DNA from: Clostridiales bacterium
GTDB lineage: Bacteria > Bacillota > Clostridia > Oscillospirales > Ruminococcaceae
Assembly (NCBI GenBank): GCA_012518465.1
Contig: JAAYSD010000102.1
Coordinates: 1-33,648 of the forward strand
Length of the DNA stretch: 33,648 nt
Direction of reading: 5' to 3'
Under the pieces are notes generated by a model that was not told where the DNA came from, did no database searches, and worked only from the letters and a program-made list of their open reading frames with translations. The translations under genes and the position numbers were made by a program. Below are positions 7,683 to 16,633 of the stretch, one piece after another. Each line of letters opens with the position of its first letter. Position 1 is the stretch's first letter.

Positions 7683-7758
7683 TGCAAGTTTTAGCGTTGT
7701 TTGAAAAACATTTTGAGCCTTGCTCAAAAAGCTAAAAGTTGCGAATGAAAAAGCTCCT
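7683..7758 (+). repeat. Structured tandem repeat, copy 2 (rpsJ-rplC spacer)
   Basis: Second identical 76-bp copy with the same three-way-junction potential: outer stem 7684-7695 with 7731-7742, inner hairpins 7698-7710 and 7711-7729. The bases after the identical part differ from copy 1, yet a trailing hairpin is still possible (GAAAAAGCT 7747-7755 with AGCTTTTTC 7762-7770), so pairing is kept while sequence changes. Confidence 0.9.
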
Positions 7759-7798
7759 CAAAGCTTTTTCATAAGTTATGTTGGTAATCACAAAATTA

Positions 7799-7866
7799 TC
7801 AACCAATAACCTATCAGCAAGCCGGTTGCTGTATGGTTAAGTTGGGGAAACTCAACCAATAACCTA
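7799..7866 (+). promoter_or_regulatory. rplC leader with direct repeat and alternative hairpins
   Basis: A perfect 15-nt direct repeat, TCAACCAATAACCTA, lies at 7799-7813 and 7852-7866. Its TAACC can pair with the single GGTTA at 7835-7839 from either side. Fold A uses 7807-7811 and continues with CAGCAA/TTGCTG (7815-7820, 7826-7831). Fold B uses 7860-7864 and continues with GTTGGG/CTCAAC closed by a GAAA tetraloop (7841-7856). Fold B ends a few bases before the rplC GAGGAG site (7871-7876). This is a candidate translational or transcriptional switch; the ligand is unknown. Confidence 0.6.
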
Positions 7867-7883
7867 ATGAGAGGAGAAACCGT

Positions 7884-8516
7884 ATGAAAAATGGTTTGAT
7901 CGGCAAGAAAATCGGTATGACACAGATTTTCGATGAGAACGGCAAGGTTATCCCTGTAACAGTAATTGAAGCAGGTCCATGCGTTGTTGTTCAGAAAAAG
8001 ACAGCTGAAAATGATGGCTATGAGGCTATTCAGCTGGGTTTTGGTGACAAGAGTCCCAAAAATGTAAACAAGCCTAAGGCTGGTCATTTTAAGAAAAATG
8101 ACGTTCCCTTCAAGGCTGAGCTTAGGGAGTTCCGTATTGATGATACTTCAGCATTGAATATCGGTGATGTTATTAAGGCAGATGCCTTTGCAACTGGCGA
8201 TATTGTAGATGTATCAGGTATTAGCAAGGGTAAGGGCTTCCAAGGTACAATCAAAAGACATAATCAAAGCAGAATTAAGGAAACTCACGGTTCTGGCCCT
8301 GTTCACAGACATGCTGGTTCAATGGGCGGATGCTCTTCACCTTCAAGAATATTTAAGGGGAAGAATCTTCCTGGACACATGGGCTCTGAAAAGGTAACCG
8401 TACAAAACCTTGTTGTTGCTAAGGTTGATGCAGAAAACAATCTTATTGCCGTAAAAGGTGCTGTTCCCGGTCCTAAGGGCGGAATTGTCACTATTACAAG
8501 CGGCGTAAAAGCGTAG
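7884..8516 (+). CDS. rplC: 50S ribosomal protein L3
   Basis: Early-assembly protein near the 3' end of 23S rRNA and the peptidyl transferase centre. The protein has 210 residues, the usual length, starting [16 protein letters not shown]. The central loop near the catalytic centre is recognisable ([18 protein letters not shown], then [11 protein letters not shown]). A GAGGAG site lies 7 bp before the ATG, just downstream of the repeat-containing leader. rplD follows after 15 bp. Confidence 0.99.
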   Translation: MKNGLIGKKIGMTQIFDENGKVIPVTVIEAGPCVVVQKKTAENDGYEAIQLGFGDKSPKNVNKPKAGHFKKNDVPFKAELREFRIDDTSALNIGDVIKADAFATGDIVDVSGISKGKGFQGTIKRHNQSRIKETHGSGPVHRHAGSMGGCSSPSRIFKGKNLPGHMGSEKVTVQNLVVAKVDAENNLIAVKGAVPGPKGGIVTITSGVKA

Positions 8517-8531
8517 GGAGGAGGAATAAGT

Positions 8532-9155
8532 ATGCCAAAAGTATCTGTATATGATGTAAAGGGTGCTGTTATCTCCGAGCTTGAGCTTAAAGATGAGGTT
8601 TTCGGCATCGTGCCAAATAAAAGTGTTTTACATGATGCTGTTGTTTGCTATCTAGCAAATCAGCGTCAGGGTACACAATCTACACTTACAAGGTCAGAGG
8701 TCAGAGGCGGCGGAAGAAAGCCTTGGCGTCAAAAGGGTACAGGAAATGCAAGGCAGGGTTCTATCAGATCGCCACAATGGCGTCATGGTGGTGTTGCTTT
8801 GGGTCCTAAGCCTAGAAGCTATAGCTACACTCTTAATAAGAAGGTTCGCAGACTTGCTATTAAGTCGGCGTTATCAGCTAAGGTAGCAGAAAATGAGCTT
8901 GTTGTTCTTGATGCTTTAACAATGGATGAATACAAGACAAAGACAGTTGTTTCTATACTCAATGCTTTAGGTATTGATAAGAAAGCTCTTATTGTTCTTG
9001 ATACCAACGATCAAAAGGTTATTAAATCAGCTGCAAATATTCCCGGTGTAAAAACTACACAGGCAACAACACTTAATGCTTATGATATTTTAAATTGTGA
9101 TAAGCTTGTTGTATTGAAAAATGCGGCAGAAATTATTCAGGAGGTGTATGCATAA
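8532..9155 (+). CDS. rplD: 50S ribosomal protein L4
   Basis: L4 lines the exit tunnel and, in E. coli, represses its own S10 operon. The protein has 207 residues. The tunnel loop is clear ([19 protein letters not shown], then [14 protein letters not shown]). The gene is preceded by GGGAGGAGG and its TAA overlaps the rplW ATG by one base (TAATG), suggesting translational coupling. L4 is a reasonable candidate ligand for the structured leaders upstream, by analogy only. Confidence 0.99.
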   Translation: MPKVSVYDVKGAVISELELKDEVFGIVPNKSVLHDAVVCYLANQRQGTQSTLTRSEVRGGGRKPWRQKGTGNARQGSIRSPQWRHGGVALGPKPRSYSYTLNKKVRRLAIKSALSAKVAENELVVLDALTMDEYKTKTVVSILNALGIDKKALIVLDTNDQKVIKSAANIPGVKTTQATTLNAYDILNCDKLVVLKNAAEIIQEVYA

Positions 9156-9451
9156 TGAAAACACCGCAGGATATTATTTTAAAGCCGATCATTACTGAAC
9201 GCAGCATGGAGAACCTGACAACAGGAAAATATACCTTTAAGGTTTCTAAGGACGCTAATAAAATCGAGATTGCTAAGGCAGTTGAGGCTTTGTTTAAAGG
9301 CGTAAAGGTTGCTAAGGTAAATACTATTAATGTAAAAGGCAAGTTAAAGAGAATGGGCAGGTCTGAGGGCTATACAGCTGATTGGAAAAAGGCTGTTATC
9401 ACACTTGCTGAAGGCTCAAAAACTATTGAATTCTTTGACGGCATGATATAA
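9155..9451 (+). CDS. rplW: 50S ribosomal protein L23
   Basis: L23 sits at the tunnel exit and docks trigger factor and SRP. It is 98 residues long, normal for the family, with the opening [16 protein letters not shown] and the block [19 protein letters not shown]. It starts at the overlapping TAATG with rplD, with GGAGGT ~10 bp upstream inside rplD. Confidence 0.98.
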   Translation: MKTPQDIILKPIITERSMENLTTGKYTFKVSKDANKIEIAKAVEALFKGVKVAKVNTINVKGKLKRMGRSEGYTADWKKAVITLAEGSKTIEFFDGMI

Positions 9452-9487
9452 TACAGAGTCTTACTCTGCAGGAAGGAATATGTAATT

Positions 9488-10321
9488 ATGGCTATAAAAA
9501 TTTATAAGCCGATAAACAATAGTCGCAGGGGCATGACAGTAACTGATTACAGCATATTGTCCAAGGTAGAACCTGAAAAATCCCTGCTAAGGCCTTTAAA
9601 AAAGACTGCCGGGCGTAATAATACCGGTAGGATAACAGTTAGGCATATCGGCGGCGGTAATAGAAGAAAATACCGTTTAATTGATTTTAAGAGAGATAAA
9701 ATTGGCATGAATGCCGAGGTACTCACTCTTGAATATGACCCAAATAGGACAGCGTTTATTGCATTAGTGCAGTATGAGGACGGAGAAAAGAGATATATTC
9801 TTGCTCCTGATAAGCTTAAGGTTGGAGATACTATTCGTTCTGGTGCTGATGCTGATATCAAGGTTGGTAACTCACTAGATTTATCCGATATACCAGTGGG
9901 TACTTTTATCCATAATATTGAGCTTCATCCTGGTAAAGGCGGACAGCTTGTACGTTCTGCTGGAAACTCAGCTCAGCTTATGGCTAAGGAAGGCAAGCTC
10001 GCTCTGCTAAGATTACCAAGTGGCGAGTTGCGCAATGTATCAATTAACTGTAAGGCAACAATCGGAACAGTATCTAATATCGACCATGAAAATGTAAACT
10101 ATGGTAAGGCTGGTAAAACTAGAAATAGAGGTATTCGCCCTACTGTACGTGGTTCTGTTATGAACCCCAATGATCACCCACATGGTGGTGGTGAGGGTAA
10201 ATCCCCAATTGGACGTCCAGGTCCTGTTACACCTTGGGGAAAGCCTGCTAGTGGTCTTAAGACACGCAATACAAAGAAATCTTCTTCTAAGTTTATTGTA
10301 AAACGTAGAAACCAAAAGTAA
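9488..10321 (+). CDS. rplB: 50S ribosomal protein L2
   Basis: Large core protein needed for subunit joining and peptidyl transfer. The 277-residue length is standard. It opens [17 protein letters not shown], and the C-terminal signature is intact: [19 protein letters not shown], then PVTPWGKPA, which includes the conserved functional histidine. A GGAAGGA site precedes the ATG. The gene is followed by a 119-bp spacer that folds into a long hairpin before rpsS. Confidence 0.99.
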   Translation: MAIKIYKPINNSRRGMTVTDYSILSKVEPEKSLLRPLKKTAGRNNTGRITVRHIGGGNRRKYRLIDFKRDKIGMNAEVLTLEYDPNRTAFIALVQYEDGEKRYILAPDKLKVGDTIRSGADADIKVGNSLDLSDIPVGTFIHNIELHPGKGGQLVRSAGNSAQLMAKEGKLALLRLPSGELRNVSINCKATIGTVSNIDHENVNYGKAGKTRNRGIRPTVRGSVMNPNDHPHGGGEGKSPIGRPGPVTPWGKPASGLKTRNTKKSSSKFIVKRRNQK

Positions 10322-10354
10322 GATTTCATGTAATTTATCCAAAATCGAGTTGCT

Positions 10355-10409
10355 GTTAATAAGCGTACTGCGTCAGCCTTTTATAGGTTGACAGCGAGTA
10401 CGAATTAAC
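10355..10409 (+). promoter_or_regulatory. Long hairpin in the rplB-rpsS spacer
   Basis: Three consecutive helices can stack: GTTAAT/ATTAAC (10355-10360, 10404-10409), CGTACT/AGTACG (10364-10369, 10397-10402) and GTCAGCC/GGTTGAC (10372-10378, 10386-10392, one G-U), closed by a 7-nt loop. The total is 19 pairs with small internal loops. No T-run follows, so it is not a simple terminator. It may be a processing or protein-binding site. Confidence 0.6.
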
Positions 10410-10440
10410 TTGCAGCGTAAACTTGAAAGGAAAGTATTAA

Positions 10441-10722
10441 ATGAGTAGAAGTATTTCAAAGGCACCTTATGTCCATGAATCTCTTCTAAAAAAGGTTCTT
10501 AAAATGAATGAGAACAATGAGAAGAAAGTCATTAAGACATGGAGTCGTGCAAGCACAATTTTACCAGAATTTGTTGAGCATACCTTTGCAGTACATGACG
10601 GGAGAAAGCATGTTCCTGTTTTTGTTACTGAAGATATGGTAGGCCATAAGCTAGGTGAATTTGTTCCTACAAGGACTTTTAAAGGCCATGCAGGCAGCAA
10701 AACTAGCAATAATAAGAAGTAA
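10441..10722 (+). CDS. rpsS: 30S ribosomal protein S19
   Basis: Head protein of the 30S subunit that contacts S13 and the A-site tRNA region. The protein has 93 residues and typical motifs ([60 protein letters not shown]). A GAAAGGAAAG site precedes the ATG. rplV follows after 12 bp. Confidence 0.99.
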   Translation: MSRSISKAPYVHESLLKKVLKMNENNEKKVIKTWSRASTILPEFVEHTFAVHDGRKHVPVFVTEDMVGHKLGEFVPTRTFKGHAGSKTSNNKK

Positions 10723-10734
10723 GGAGGTCATACA

Positions 10735-11070
10735 GTGGAAGCAAGAGCAGAACTAAAACATATTCGCATTTCTCCTCGCAAAGTCGGCATAGTTCTTGAT
10801 TTAATCAGGAATAAGAATGTTGAGCTTGCTAGAGCAACGCTGAAGCATACACATAAGTCCGCCAGCGAACCGTTGTTGAAGCTCCTTAACTCAGCGGTTG
10901 CAAATGCAGCGAACAATCACGATATGGATGTAACTCGTCTTTATGTATCCTCCGCATATGTGGGTGCAGGTGTTACTTTAAAGCGTATCAGACCAAAAGA
11001 TCACGGTCGTGCACACCGCATTTTGAAAAGAACATCAAACGTAGTTTTGATTTTAAAAGAAGCAGAGTAG
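10735..11070 (+). CDS. rplV: 50S ribosomal protein L22 (GTG start)
   Basis: L22 helps form the exit tunnel. The protein has 111 residues. The start is GTG, chosen because AAGGAGGT lies about 7 bp upstream and translation begins EARAELKHIRISPRKVGIVL, as in the family. The C-terminal beta-hairpin that reaches the tunnel is present (TLKRIRPKDHGRAHRILKR). rpsC follows after 9 bp. Confidence 0.98.
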   Translation: MEARAELKHIRISPRKVGIVLDLIRNKNVELARATLKHTHKSASEPLLKLLNSAVANAANNHDMDVTRLYVSSAYVGAGVTLKRIRPKDHGRAHRILKRTSNVVLILKEAE

Positions 11071-11079
11071 GAGGAGAGC

Positions 11080-11796
11080 ATGGGACAGAAAGTTAATCCA
11101 CATGGACTCAGAGTGGGTATTATTAAAGACTGGGATTCCCGCTGGTATGCAGGAAAATCCACTTTCGGCGATGCCCTCGTTGAGGACTACAAAATTCGTG
11201 AGCTTTTAAAGAAAAAGCTTTACAGAGCTGGCGTACCCACTATTGAAATTGAAAGATCACAAGGTAAGGTTACAGTAATTATTCACTGTGCAAAGCCTGG
11301 TATAGTAATTGGTGCGAAGGGCTCAGAAATTGATAAACTAAAGGTTGAATTACAAAAGCTTACAGGAAAAACTGTTGATATTAAGGTGCTTGAGGTAAAA
11401 CAACCCGATTTAAATGCTCAGCTTGTCGCTGAGAATATTGCTCAGCAGCTAGAGGCACGTATTTCTTTCCGTCGTGCGATGAAACAGGCAATCGCCAGGA
11501 CAATGCGTCTTGGAGCTATGGGAATTAAGACAAAGGTTTCTGGTCGTCTAGGCGGCGCTGAAATTGCTAGAGATGAATCTTATCATGAGGGAACAATTCC
11601 TTTGCAGACTTTGAGAGCTGATATTGATTATGGCGTAGCAAGAGCTAATACAACATATGGTGTTATCGGCGTTAAGGTATGGATTTATAAGGGTGAAGTT
11701 CTTAAGGGTGAGATTCCTGCAAAGAAGCCTCGTGAACAACGCAGGACCCGTCGTGAATCAAGAGAAGGAGGCAAGAGGACAAATGCTACTTCCTAA
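11080..11796 (+). CDS. rpsC: 30S ribosomal protein S3
   Basis: S3 forms part of the mRNA entry channel. The protein has 238 residues: an N-terminal segment ([20 protein letters not shown]), a KH domain with the GxxG loop in [16 protein letters not shown] (about residues 71-86), and a C-terminal S3 domain ([25 protein letters not shown]). The basic tail overlaps the start of rplP by 14 bp, so the rplP ribosome binding site lies within this gene. Confidence 0.99.
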   Translation: MGQKVNPHGLRVGIIKDWDSRWYAGKSTFGDALVEDYKIRELLKKKLYRAGVPTIEIERSQGKVTVIIHCAKPGIVIGAKGSEIDKLKVELQKLTGKTVDIKVLEVKQPDLNAQLVAENIAQQLEARISFRRAMKQAIARTMRLGAMGIKTKVSGRLGGAEIARDESYHEGTIPLQTLRADIDYGVARANTTYGVIGVKVWIYKGEVLKGEIPAKKPREQRRTRRESREGGKRTNATS

Positions 11797-12205
11797 GAGA
11801 GTGAAATACAGACGTGTTCACAGGGGACGTATGAAGGGTAAAGCAACACGTGGTAACGTGGTAGCTTACGGTGATTACGGTCTTCAAGCTACTGAACCAG
11901 CATGGATAACATCAAATCAGATCGAGGCTGCCCGTGTAGCTATGACACGTTATATAAAGAGAGGCGGTCAGGTATGGATAAAGGTATTCCCTGACAAGCC
12001 GGTTACTAAAAAGCCGCTTTCAACCAGAATGGGTTCCGGTAAAGGTGCACCAGAATATTGGGTAGCAGTTGTAAAGCCCGGAAGAGTGCTTTTTGAAATT
12101 GCAGGTATCCCTGAAGAAACAGCTAGAGAGGCTATGCGTCTTGCTATGCACAAGCTTCCTATAAAGTGCAAATTCGTAAAGAAGGAAACAGGAGGTGAGC
12201 TGTAA
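11783..12205 (+). CDS. rplP: 50S ribosomal protein L16
   Basis: L16 organises the A-site side of the 50S subunit. The true start is ATG 11783 ([20 protein letters not shown]), giving 140 residues, the family length; the same frame extends further upstream but that part is not L16. AAGGAGG at 11765-11771 supports this start. The conserved Arg-rich methylatable region is in [19 protein letters not shown]. It overlaps rpsC by 14 bp and rpmC by one base (TAATG). Confidence 0.98.
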   Translation: MLLPKRVKYRRVHRGRMKGKATRGNVVAYGDYGLQATEPAWITSNQIEAARVAMTRYIKRGGQVWIKVFPDKPVTKKPLSTRMGSGKGAPEYWVAVVKPGRVLFEIAGIPEETAREAMRLAMHKLPIKCKFVKKETGGEL

Positions 12206-12408
12206 TGAAGATTGCTGAAATTAAAGAGCTTAATGAATTAGAGCTTGAGAAAAAGCTTTCCGATTTAAAACAAGAGCTATTCAATCTGCGTTTCCAGCTT
12301 GCCGTAAATCAGCTTGAAAATCCAATGAGAATCAGAGCTGTACGCAGGGAAATTGCACAGGTTAAAACAGTAATCAGACAGCGTGAAATCGCTGCCTCTA
12401 ACAATTAG
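12205..12408 (+). CDS. rpmC: 50S ribosomal protein L29
   Basis: Small two-helix protein at the tunnel exit, 67 residues. It opens [18 protein letters not shown], with [20 protein letters not shown] in the middle. The ATG overlaps the rplP stop (TAATG), with AGGAGGTGA about 6 bp upstream. Confidence 0.98.
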   Translation: MKIAEIKELNELELEKKLSDLKQELFNLRFQLAVNQLENPMRIRAVRREIAQVKTVIRQREIAASNN

Positions 12409-12425
12409 AAAGGAGGATTAAGAAC

Positions 12426-12683
12426 TTGAGCGAGAGAAATTTAAGAAAAACCAGAATAGGTAAAGTCGTTAGCGACAAAATGGATAAAACCATTGTAGTA
12501 GCAATTCAAGACAATGTTCGTCATCCTCTTTACAAGAAGATTGTTAAGCGTACCATAAAGTTCAAAGCACATGATGAAAAGAATGAAGCCGGTATAGGCG
12601 ATAAGGTTGAAATTATGGAAACACGCCCCCTTTCAAAAGATAAGAGATGGCGTCTTGTGGAAATTCTTGAAAAGGCTAAGTAA
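12426..12683 (+). CDS. rpsQ: 30S ribosomal protein S17 (TTG start)
   Basis: Primary 16S-binding OB-fold protein of 85 residues ([60 protein letters not shown]). The start is TTG at 12426, chosen because an AAAGGAGG site lies 7-9 bp upstream and no nearer ATG preserves the conserved N-terminus. A 62-nt spacer with a hairpin follows. Confidence 0.97.
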   Translation: MSERNLRKTRIGKVVSDKMDKTIVVAIQDNVRHPLYKKIVKRTIKFKAHDEKNEAGIGDKVEIMETRPLSKDKRWRLVEILEKAK

Positions 12684-12707
12684 AGTTTTTTTACAAATTG
12701 ATATTAG

Positions 12708-12731
12708 TTTGAGGCGTTTTATAGCTTCAAG
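12708..12731 (+). promoter_or_regulatory. Hairpin in the rpsQ-rplN spacer
   Basis: TTTGAGGC (12708-12715) can pair with GCTTCAAG (12724-12731) as 8 pairs including G-U, with loop GTTTTATA. It ends right before the rplN AAAAGGAGA site. Confidence 0.4.
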
Positions 12732-12745
12732 AAAAGGAGAACACC

Positions 12746-13114
12746 ATGATTCAAATGCAATCTTTGCTCAAGGTGGCTGATAACACAGGTGCTAAAGAGC
12801 TTATGTGCATAAGAGTTCTGGGCGGTACACGTAAGCATTATGCAAAAATCGGTGATGTTGTTGTGGCTTCTGTTAAAAAAGCTACACCCGGCGGCGTTGT
12901 TAAAAAAGGCGATGTTGTAAAATGTGTAATTGTACGTTCTGCCAAGGGTCTGCGTCGTGATGACGGCACATATATAAGATTCGATGATAACGCTGCTGTT
13001 ATTATCAGAGATGATAAAAATCCTAGGGGCACACGTATTTTTGGCCCTGTTGCCAGAGAGCTGCGTGAGAAAGAATATACAAAGATTCTTTCATTAGCTC
13101 CAGAAGTATTATAA
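12746..13114 (+). CDS. rplN: 50S ribosomal protein L14
   Basis: Interface protein forming bridges to 16S rRNA. The 122-residue length is canonical. Motifs: [20 protein letters not shown] at the start, and the signature [30 protein letters not shown] precedes the ATG. rplX follows after 15 bp. Confidence 0.99.
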   Translation: MIQMQSLLKVADNTGAKELMCIRVLGGTRKHYAKIGDVVVASVKKATPGGVVKKGDVVKCVIVRSAKGLRRDDGTYIRFDDNAAVIIRDDKNPRGTRIFGPVARELREKEYTKILSLAPEVL

Positions 13115-13129
13115 AAAGGAGGTAATAAG

Positions 13130-13444
13130 ATGAGTAAGCTTCATGTTAAAACAGGCGATACTGTTATGATTATCTCCGGCGATGACAAGGGCAAAAAAGG
13201 AAAGGTGCTTGAAGTAAGCACTAAGGAAAAGAAAGTCATCGTAGAGGGCTGCAACATTGTTACTAAGCATGTTAAGCCTAGAAGACAAGGTGAGGTTGGT
13301 GGACTTGTAAAAGCTGAGGGAGCAATCCACGCTTGCAAAGTTCTGCCTGTTGACCCCAAAACGGGTAAGCCTACAAGAGTCGGTTATAAAATCATTGACG
13401 GTAAAAAAGTAAGAGTCAGCAAAAGCTCAGGCGAGTCTTTATAG
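13130..13444 (+). CDS. rplX: 50S ribosomal protein L24
   Basis: Assembly-initiating protein with an N-terminal KOW motif (DTVMIISGDDKGKKGKVLEV, residues ~8-27). It is 104 residues long with EGCNIVTKHVKPRRQGEVGG in the middle, a conserved L24 segment. AAAGGAGGTAA lies upstream. A 93-bp spacer before rplE shows only weak pairing. Confidence 0.98.
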   Translation: MSKLHVKTGDTVMIISGDDKGKKGKVLEVSTKEKKVIVEGCNIVTKHVKPRRQGEVGGLVKAEGAIHACKVLPVDPKTGKPTRVGYKIIDGKKVRVSKSSGESL

Positions 13445-13537
13445 TCTGTCTATATTTTAAATTGATGTGTCAGGTAGGATTTGGGCTGTTAAAAGGTACT
13501 ATATTTCCCGCTGCACATTCAGAAAGGATTAATTATA

Positions 13538-14077
13538 ATGGCAAGACTTAAAACAATGTATAAGGAAACCGTTGTTCCCGCTATGATGAAAAAGTTTGAC
13601 TACAATAGCATTATGGAAGTTCCAAAGCTTAATAAAATTGTAGTTAATGTCGGATGCGGTGAGGCAAAGGAAAATCAAAAGATTATTGAAAATGTTGTAA
13701 ATGACATTTCTTTAATTACAGGTCAAAAACCTGTTATATGCCGTGCTAGAAAATCCGTAGCAAACTTTAAGCTGCGTGAGGGTCAGGTAATTGGCGTTAA
13801 AGTTACACTCAGAGGCGAAAATATGTATGAGTTCCTTGATAGGTTCTTTAATGTTGCTTTACCTCGTGTACGTGACTTTAGAGGTATTAATGGCAATTCC
13901 TTTGACGGCAGGGGAAATTATTCCGTCGGCATCAAGGAGCAATTGATTTTCCCCGAAATTGAGTATGACAAGGTTGATGCTGTAAGAGGAATGGATATTA
14001 GCATTATCACTACAGCTAAAACTGATGAGGAAGCTAAAGAGCTGCTATCATTGCTCGGTGCTCCCTTTGCACGATAA
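13538..14077 (+). CDS. rplE: 50S ribosomal protein L5
   Basis: Binds 5S rRNA in the central protuberance. The protein has 179 residues; motifs include [18 protein letters not shown] and [19 protein letters not shown], with [19 protein letters not shown] near the C-terminus. AGAAAGGA precedes the ATG. rpsZ follows after 18 bp. Confidence 0.99.
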   Translation: MARLKTMYKETVVPAMMKKFDYNSIMEVPKLNKIVVNVGCGEAKENQKIIENVVNDISLITGQKPVICRARKSVANFKLREGQVIGVKVTLRGENMYEFLDRFFNVALPRVRDFRGINGNSFDGRGNYSVGIKEQLIFPEIEYDKVDAVRGMDISIITTAKTDEEAKELLSLLGAPFAR

Positions 14078-14095
14078 GAGGAAAGGATAAGATTT

Positions 14096-14281
14096 ATGGC
14101 TAAAAAATCCTTGATAGCAAAACAGCAAAGGACCCCTAAGTATTCCACAAGGGCATATTCAAGATGCAAAATTTGTGGAAGACCGCACTCCTACTTGAGA
14201 AAGTTTGGCGTGTGCAGAATTTGCTTCAGAGAGCTGGCACATAAGGGACAAATCCCCGGTGTTAAAAAATCCAGCTGGTAA
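14096..14281 (+). CDS. rpsZ: 30S ribosomal protein S14, zinc-binding type Z
   Basis: Short zinc form of S14 at 61 residues. Two CxxC pairs are visible ([20 protein letters not shown]), separated by 12 residues, which coordinate one zinc. It opens [20 protein letters not shown]. This form is usual in Gram-positive bacteria. The next gene, rpsH, is separated by a 153-bp structured spacer. Confidence 0.98.
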   Translation: MAKKSLIAKQQRTPKYSTRAYSRCKICGRPHSYLRKFGVCRICFRELAHKGQIPGVKKSSW

Positions 14282-14330
14282 GAAGCAGAAGAGCATTTTC
14301 AGTAGTACGTCGGATGAAATTGCTTTTCAA

Positions 14331-14370
14331 ATCTGCTTTTAGCAGATAGTTCGTTTTGGCTCGATGAGCC
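14331..14370 (+). promoter_or_regulatory. Two hairpins in the rpsZ-rpsH spacer
   Basis: ATCTGC-TTTTA-GCAGAT (14331-14347) and GGCTC-GAT-GAGCC (14358-14370) are perfect short stems within the 153-nt spacer 14282-14434. S8 represses the spc operon in E. coli by binding mRNA near this gene pair, so an S8 site is conceivable, but the match was not demonstrated. Confidence 0.45.
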
Positions 14371-14434
14371 TATGGAACAAGATGAGAGTACGGCAGGAAA
14401 ATAGACCTAGCAACGGCTCTTAATGGAGGTAATT

Positions 14435-14830
14435 ATGCAGATAACAGATACAATTGCTGATATGCTGACACGCATCAGAAATGCTAGCTCAGCAAAGCAC
14501 GCAACTGTTGATATTCCTGCTTCAAACCTGAAAAAGACTATTGCACAAATCCTTGTTGATGAAGGCTATATAAAAAGCTTTCGTGTAATTGATGACAACA
14601 AGCAGGGTGTAATAAGAGTGACTCTCAAGTATGTTGATGGGACACAGGCTATTACTGGTTTACGCAGGGTAAGTAAGCCCGGTCTGAGAATTTATTCAAA
14701 TTGCAAGGATATGCCTAAGGTTATAAAAGGTCTTGGCATAGCAATAGTTTCCACTTCAAAGGGAATTATGACTGACAAAAAGGCTCGTGAGCTTAATGTC
14801 GGCGGCGAAGTCCTTGCATTTGTATGGTAA
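14435..14830 (+). CDS. rpsH: 30S ribosomal protein S8
   Basis: Primary 16S-binding protein and, in E. coli, the spc operon repressor. The start is ATG 14435 ([18 protein letters not shown]), because GGAGGT at 14425-14430 lies just upstream. An ATG at 14423 in the same frame overlaps that site and adds four non-family residues. Length is 131 residues. The C-terminal [20 protein letters not shown] is conserved. rplF starts 10 bp after the stop. Confidence 0.98.
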   Translation: MQITDTIADMLTRIRNASSAKHATVDIPASNLKKTIAQILVDEGYIKSFRVIDDNKQGVIRVTLKYVDGTQAITGLRRVSKPGLRIYSNCKDMPKVIKGLGIAIVSTSKGIMTDKKARELNVGGEVLAFVW

Positions 14831-14840
14831 GGAGGAGCAT

Positions 14841-15386
14841 ATGTCAAGAATAGGTAGACTCCCCGTTGCAATTCCGGCTGGGGTAGATGTAAAAATTGAC
14901 GGTAGCACCGTTACTGTAAAAGGACCTAAGGGTACTCTTACAAAAAGCTTTAATCCAAGCATTTCAATCAAGCTGGAAAACGGTGAGGTTTTGGTTACAA
15001 GACCAAATGATAATAAGGAAAATAGATCCTTGCATGGTCTTACAAGGACACTTGTTTCCAACATGGTTACAGGTGTAACAGAGGGATTTACTAAAACCCT
15101 TGAGATCAATGGCGTTGGTTATCGTGCTCAGAAGCAAGGTAAGGATTTAAATCTTACAATCGGCTTTTCACATCCCGTAATTGTTAAGGAAACTGATGAT
15201 GTTAAGCTTGAGGTACTTCCTCCAAATAAGATTGTAGTAAGTGGAATTGACAAGCAAAAGGTTGGTCAATTTGCTGCTGAAATCAGAGGCAAACGTCCAC
15301 CTGAGCCTTATAAGGGCAAGGGCATCAGATATGTTGATGAGTATGTTCGCCGTAAGGAAGGAAAAGCAGGAAAGGGCAAGAAATAA
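14841..15386 (+). CDS. rplF: 50S ribosomal protein L6
   Basis: Two-domain protein near the sarcin-ricin loop, 181 residues from ATG 14841 ([17 protein letters not shown]), preceded by AAGGAGGAG. An upstream in-frame ATG at 14787 lies inside rpsH and is rejected. The C-terminal signature [20 protein letters not shown] is present. A 93-bp spacer with hairpins follows. Confidence 0.98.
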   Translation: MSRIGRLPVAIPAGVDVKIDGSTVTVKGPKGTLTKSFNPSISIKLENGEVLVTRPNDNKENRSLHGLTRTLVSNMVTGVTEGFTKTLEINGVGYRAQKQGKDLNLTIGFSHPVIVKETDDVKLEVLPPNKIVVSGIDKQKVGQFAAEIRGKRPPEPYKGKGIRYVDEYVRRKEGKAGKGKK

Positions 15387-15404
15387 GCGATTGTAGTTTT
15401 TTAA

Positions 15405-15452
15405 TACTAACAGCTTTTTATAAAGTGATTAGTAAAAAGGCGTAAAGCCTTT
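15405..15452 (+). promoter_or_regulatory. Hairpins in the rplF-rplR spacer
   Basis: TACTAA (15405-15410) pairs with TTAGTA (15429-15434), and AAAGGC-GTAAA-GCCTTT (15436-15452) forms a perfect 6-bp stem. The sequence after it (AGCTTCAAGAAA) closely matches that upstream of rplN. Confidence 0.4.
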
Positions 15453-15479
15453 GTTAAAGCTTCAAGAAAGGAAATCACA

Positions 15480-15839
15480 ATGATAAAGCTTATAGACAAA
15501 AACAAAAACAGGGTAAAGCGTCATTTGCGTGTAAGAAATAAAATTTCTGGCACTGCAGAGCGTCCCCGTCTTAATGTTTTCCGTTCGTCCCTTCATATAT
15601 ACGCACAGGTTATTGATGATGCATCGGGTAAAACACTTGCAGCAGCATCTACAAATGAAAAAGCATTTGAAGGAAAAACCTCTAATGTAGAGGCAGCAAA
15701 AAAGGTCGGTCTTTTAATTGCTGAACGTGCTAAGGCAGCAGGTGTAACCGATGTTGTATTCGATCGCAGCGGTTATGTATACCATGGCAGAGTAGCGGCT
15801 CTTGCAGATGGTGCTCGTGAAGGCGGACTGAAATTTTAA
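15480..15839 (+). CDS. rplR: 50S ribosomal protein L18
   Basis: 5S rRNA-binding protein, 119 residues. Motifs: [68 protein letters not shown] precedes the ATG. rpsE begins 27 bp later. Confidence 0.98.
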   Translation: MIKLIDKNKNRVKRHLRVRNKISGTAERPRLNVFRSSLHIYAQVIDDASGKTLAAASTNEKAFEGKTSNVEAAKKVGLLIAERAKAAGVTDVVFDRSGYVYHGRVAALADGAREGGLKF

Positions 15840-15866
15840 TTTCAGCAAATTATAGGAGGGAAAATT

Positions 15867-16367
15867 TTGGCACTTTTAGATTCAACAAAGTATGAGTTAT
15901 CTGAAAGAGTAGTCGCTATTAACCGTGTATCTAAAACTGTTAAGGGCGGACGTATTGCTAAGTTTACAGCACTTGTTGTTGTCGGTGACGGAAACGGTGT
16001 AGTAGGCTTTGGCACAGGTAAATCTAATGAAGTTCCCGATGCTATACGCAAAGCAATTGAATGTGCAAAGAAAAATCTCGTTGAGATTCAAATCAGGCGT
16101 GGCACAATTCCTCATGAAGTAGTTGGAAAATATGGTGCAGGTAGAGTACTGCTCCGTCCGGCTCCTGAGGGTACTGGTGTTATTGCCGGTGGTCCTGTAC
16201 GTGCAGTTGTTGAGATGGCGGGAATAAAAAATATCCGTACAAAATCTCTGCGTTCTAACAATCCGATTAATGTTGTACGTGCTACTATGGAAGGCTTAAC
16301 TTCTGTAAGGAGTGCAACGCAGGTTGCTCAAATCAGAGGAAAATCTCCAAAAGAGCTTTTTGCATAA
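15867..16367 (+). CDS. rpsE: 30S ribosomal protein S5 (TTG start)
   Basis: S5 lies at the mRNA entrance and affects decoding fidelity. The protein has 166 residues. The start is TTG 15867, preceded by TAGGAGGGA. The double-stranded-RNA-binding-like N-terminal domain ([40 protein letters not shown]) and the C-terminal domain ([20 protein letters not shown]) are intact. Confidence 0.98.
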   Translation: MALLDSTKYELSERVVAINRVSKTVKGGRIAKFTALVVVGDGNGVVGFGTGKSNEVPDAIRKAIECAKKNLVEIQIRRGTIPHEVVGKYGAGRVLLRPAPEGTGVIAGGPVRAVVEMAGIKNIRTKSLRSNNPINVVRATMEGLTSVRSATQVAQIRGKSPKELFA

Positions 16368-16409
16368 ATTTTGGACCTCTGACCTTATCTGTAAGAAAGG
16401 ATATTGATT

Positions 16410-16586
16410 ATGTCAGTAAAAATTAAACTTGTTAAGTCATTAATCGGCAGAAAAGACAGTCATATTGCTACTGCTAAATCTCTAGGCTTGAAAAAAGTCG
16501 GCGATGAGGTTGTACAGCCTGATAATGATGCGACAAAAGGTAAAATTCATGAAATCTCCTACCTTGTGGAGGTTAGTGAAGCTTAA
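16410..16586 (+). CDS. rpmD: 50S ribosomal protein L30
   Basis: Small protein of 58 residues from ATG 16410 (MSVKIKLVKSLIGRKDSHI); a TTG two codons upstream is less likely. AGAAAGGA lies 9-10 bp upstream. The conserved ATAKSLGLKKVGDEVVQPD segment is present. rplO follows after 47 bp. Confidence 0.96.
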   Translation: MSVKIKLVKSLIGRKDSHIATAKSLGLKKVGDEVVQPDNDATKGKIHEISYLVEVSEA

Positions 16587-16633
16587 TTGTTATAACAATC
16601 TAATTTCAATTTCACACAGGGAGGTGGAACTAC

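Noticed and set aside
7581-7758. CRISPR-like direct repeats
   Set aside because: Only two copies, the unit is 76 bp with a 26-bp interval, and no cas genes are present.
14423-14434. Upstream ATG extension of rpsH
   Set aside because: It overlaps the GGAGGT ribosome binding site and adds residues not found in S8.
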